A stretch of DNA of 14,974 nucleotides from Acidobacteriota bacterium (lineage in GTDB: Bacteria; Acidobacteriota; Terriglobia; Terriglobales; Acidobacteriaceae), in the NCBI GenBank assembly GCA_021799405.1, contig JAJZAL010000123.1, forward strand, positions 1 to 14,974, read 5' to 3'. Made by a program: the position numbers and the translations under genes. This document shows positions 14,687-14,974 of the stretch, piece after piece. The notes below the pieces were generated by a model that saw nothing but the letters and a program-made list of their open reading frames with translations, did no database searches and was not told the DNA's origin. The first letter of the stretch is position 1. Each line of letters starts with the position of its first letter.

Positions 14687-14974
14687 TCACTTCGAGGGAG
14701 TTGCAGACAGCAGTGTGTTGATGGCCTGAATGTCCTTCACCGAAAGCACGCCTGCTGCAGCCTTCAGCTGTACCCTGGCCACCAACTGGGTATAAAGAGC
14801 CAGATAGTATGTGCGCTGGGCAGATGCCAGCTGCGTCGTCGCAGTCAGAAGGTCGATGATGGAGCGGCTTCCAATTTCAAAACCCTTGCGCGTGGCGTCC
14901 AGAGAGGTCTGTGCCGAACGCACGGCCTGCTGCGAAGCGCGAAATTGCTGCACGCTGTTCTCCAGTTCAAGAAA
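14687..14974 (-). CDS. TolC-type outer-membrane efflux protein, C-terminal part (runs off right edge)
   Basis: Only the last 95 residues are inside the window; the frame is open to the edge and begins beyond it. The sequence has the typical last repeat of outer-membrane efflux proteins: a heptad-like helix (SVQQFRASQQAVRSAQTSLD), then the RKGFEIGSRSIIDLLTATTQL turn region (14840-14900 roughly), then an AQRTYYLALYTQLVARVQLKAAAG helix leading to LSVKDIQAIN. Family knowledge: trimers form an outer-membrane barrel with a periplasmic alpha-helical tunnel. Its stop lies 29 bases before the adaptor start, so this channel is made with the exporter it serves; in E. coli the YbhGFSR operon has no channel gene of its own. 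Confidence 0.88.
   Translation of the reverse strand, partial: FLELENSVQQFRASQQAVRSAQTSLDATRKGFEIGSRSIIDLLTATTQLASAQRTYYLALYTQLVARVQLKAAAGVLSVKDIQAINTLLSATPSK

Noticed and set aside
1..14974. tRNA, rRNA, CRISPR array or transposase gene
   Set aside because: I saw no cloverleaf with CCA-type ends, no rRNA-like sequence, no regularly spaced repeats, and no transposase motifs in any frame.

Overview
The window looks like chromosomal DNA of a GC-rich Gram-negative soil bacterium, most likely an acidobacterium (class Terriglobia). This is an inference. The best hint is the left-edge gene, a TonB-dependent receptor whose N-terminus is a carboxypeptidase-regulatory-like domain (the Oar-like type that is greatly expanded in Acidobacteria). 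A complete outer-membrane efflux set shows that the cell has two membranes. I see no rRNA, tRNA, CRISPR array or insertion sequence with a transposase.

Layout from left to right. (1) 1-1222, minus strand: 5' part of a TonB-dependent outer-membrane receptor that runs off the left edge. (2) 1223-2053: 831 bases without a convincing gene, but with several perfect palindromes and inverted repeats. (3) 3502 down to 2054, minus strand: a two-gene unit coding for a small ABM-fold (YgiN/LsrG-like) protein and an iron-type alcohol dehydrogenase in which one of the four usual metal ligands is Gln instead of His. (4) 3503-3741: a divergent promoter region with two inverted repeats, leading into (5) 3742-5097, plus strand: a tryptophanase-type beta-eliminating lyase. 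(6) 5110-5227: a 118-base inverted-repeat element bounded by TA, which resembles a miniature transposable element. (7) 5363-5887: a CcdC/DUF1453 membrane protein. (8) 5888-6193: a leader region with hairpins, then a tight plus-strand pair, a class I aminotransferase (6194-7387) and a full-length transketolase (7405-9441). (9) 14974 down to 9607, minus strand: a tightly coupled efflux operon in the order TolC-like outer-membrane factor (partial), HlyD-type membrane fusion protein, fused double ABC ATPase, and two ABC-2 permeases. It matches the Escherichia coli YbhG-YbhF-YbhS-YbhR system gene for gene.

How the genes work together. The right-hand operon should build one trans-envelope exporter: two permeases and a double ATPase in the inner membrane, a periplasmic adaptor, and an outer-membrane channel. 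Motif reading suggests one canonical and one degenerate ATP site in the ATPase. The left half is metabolic: tryptophanase would release indole, pyruvate and ammonia from tryptophan, and it faces the ABM/alcohol dehydrogenase pair across a shared control region. The aminotransferase-transketolase pair links amino-acid and sugar-phosphate metabolism, but its exact substrates cannot be read from sequence. I found no clearly novel multi-gene defence or mobile system. The most unusual items are the TA-bounded inverted-repeat element, the altered metal site of the alcohol dehydrogenase, the asymmetric double ATPase, and the palindrome-rich gaps.
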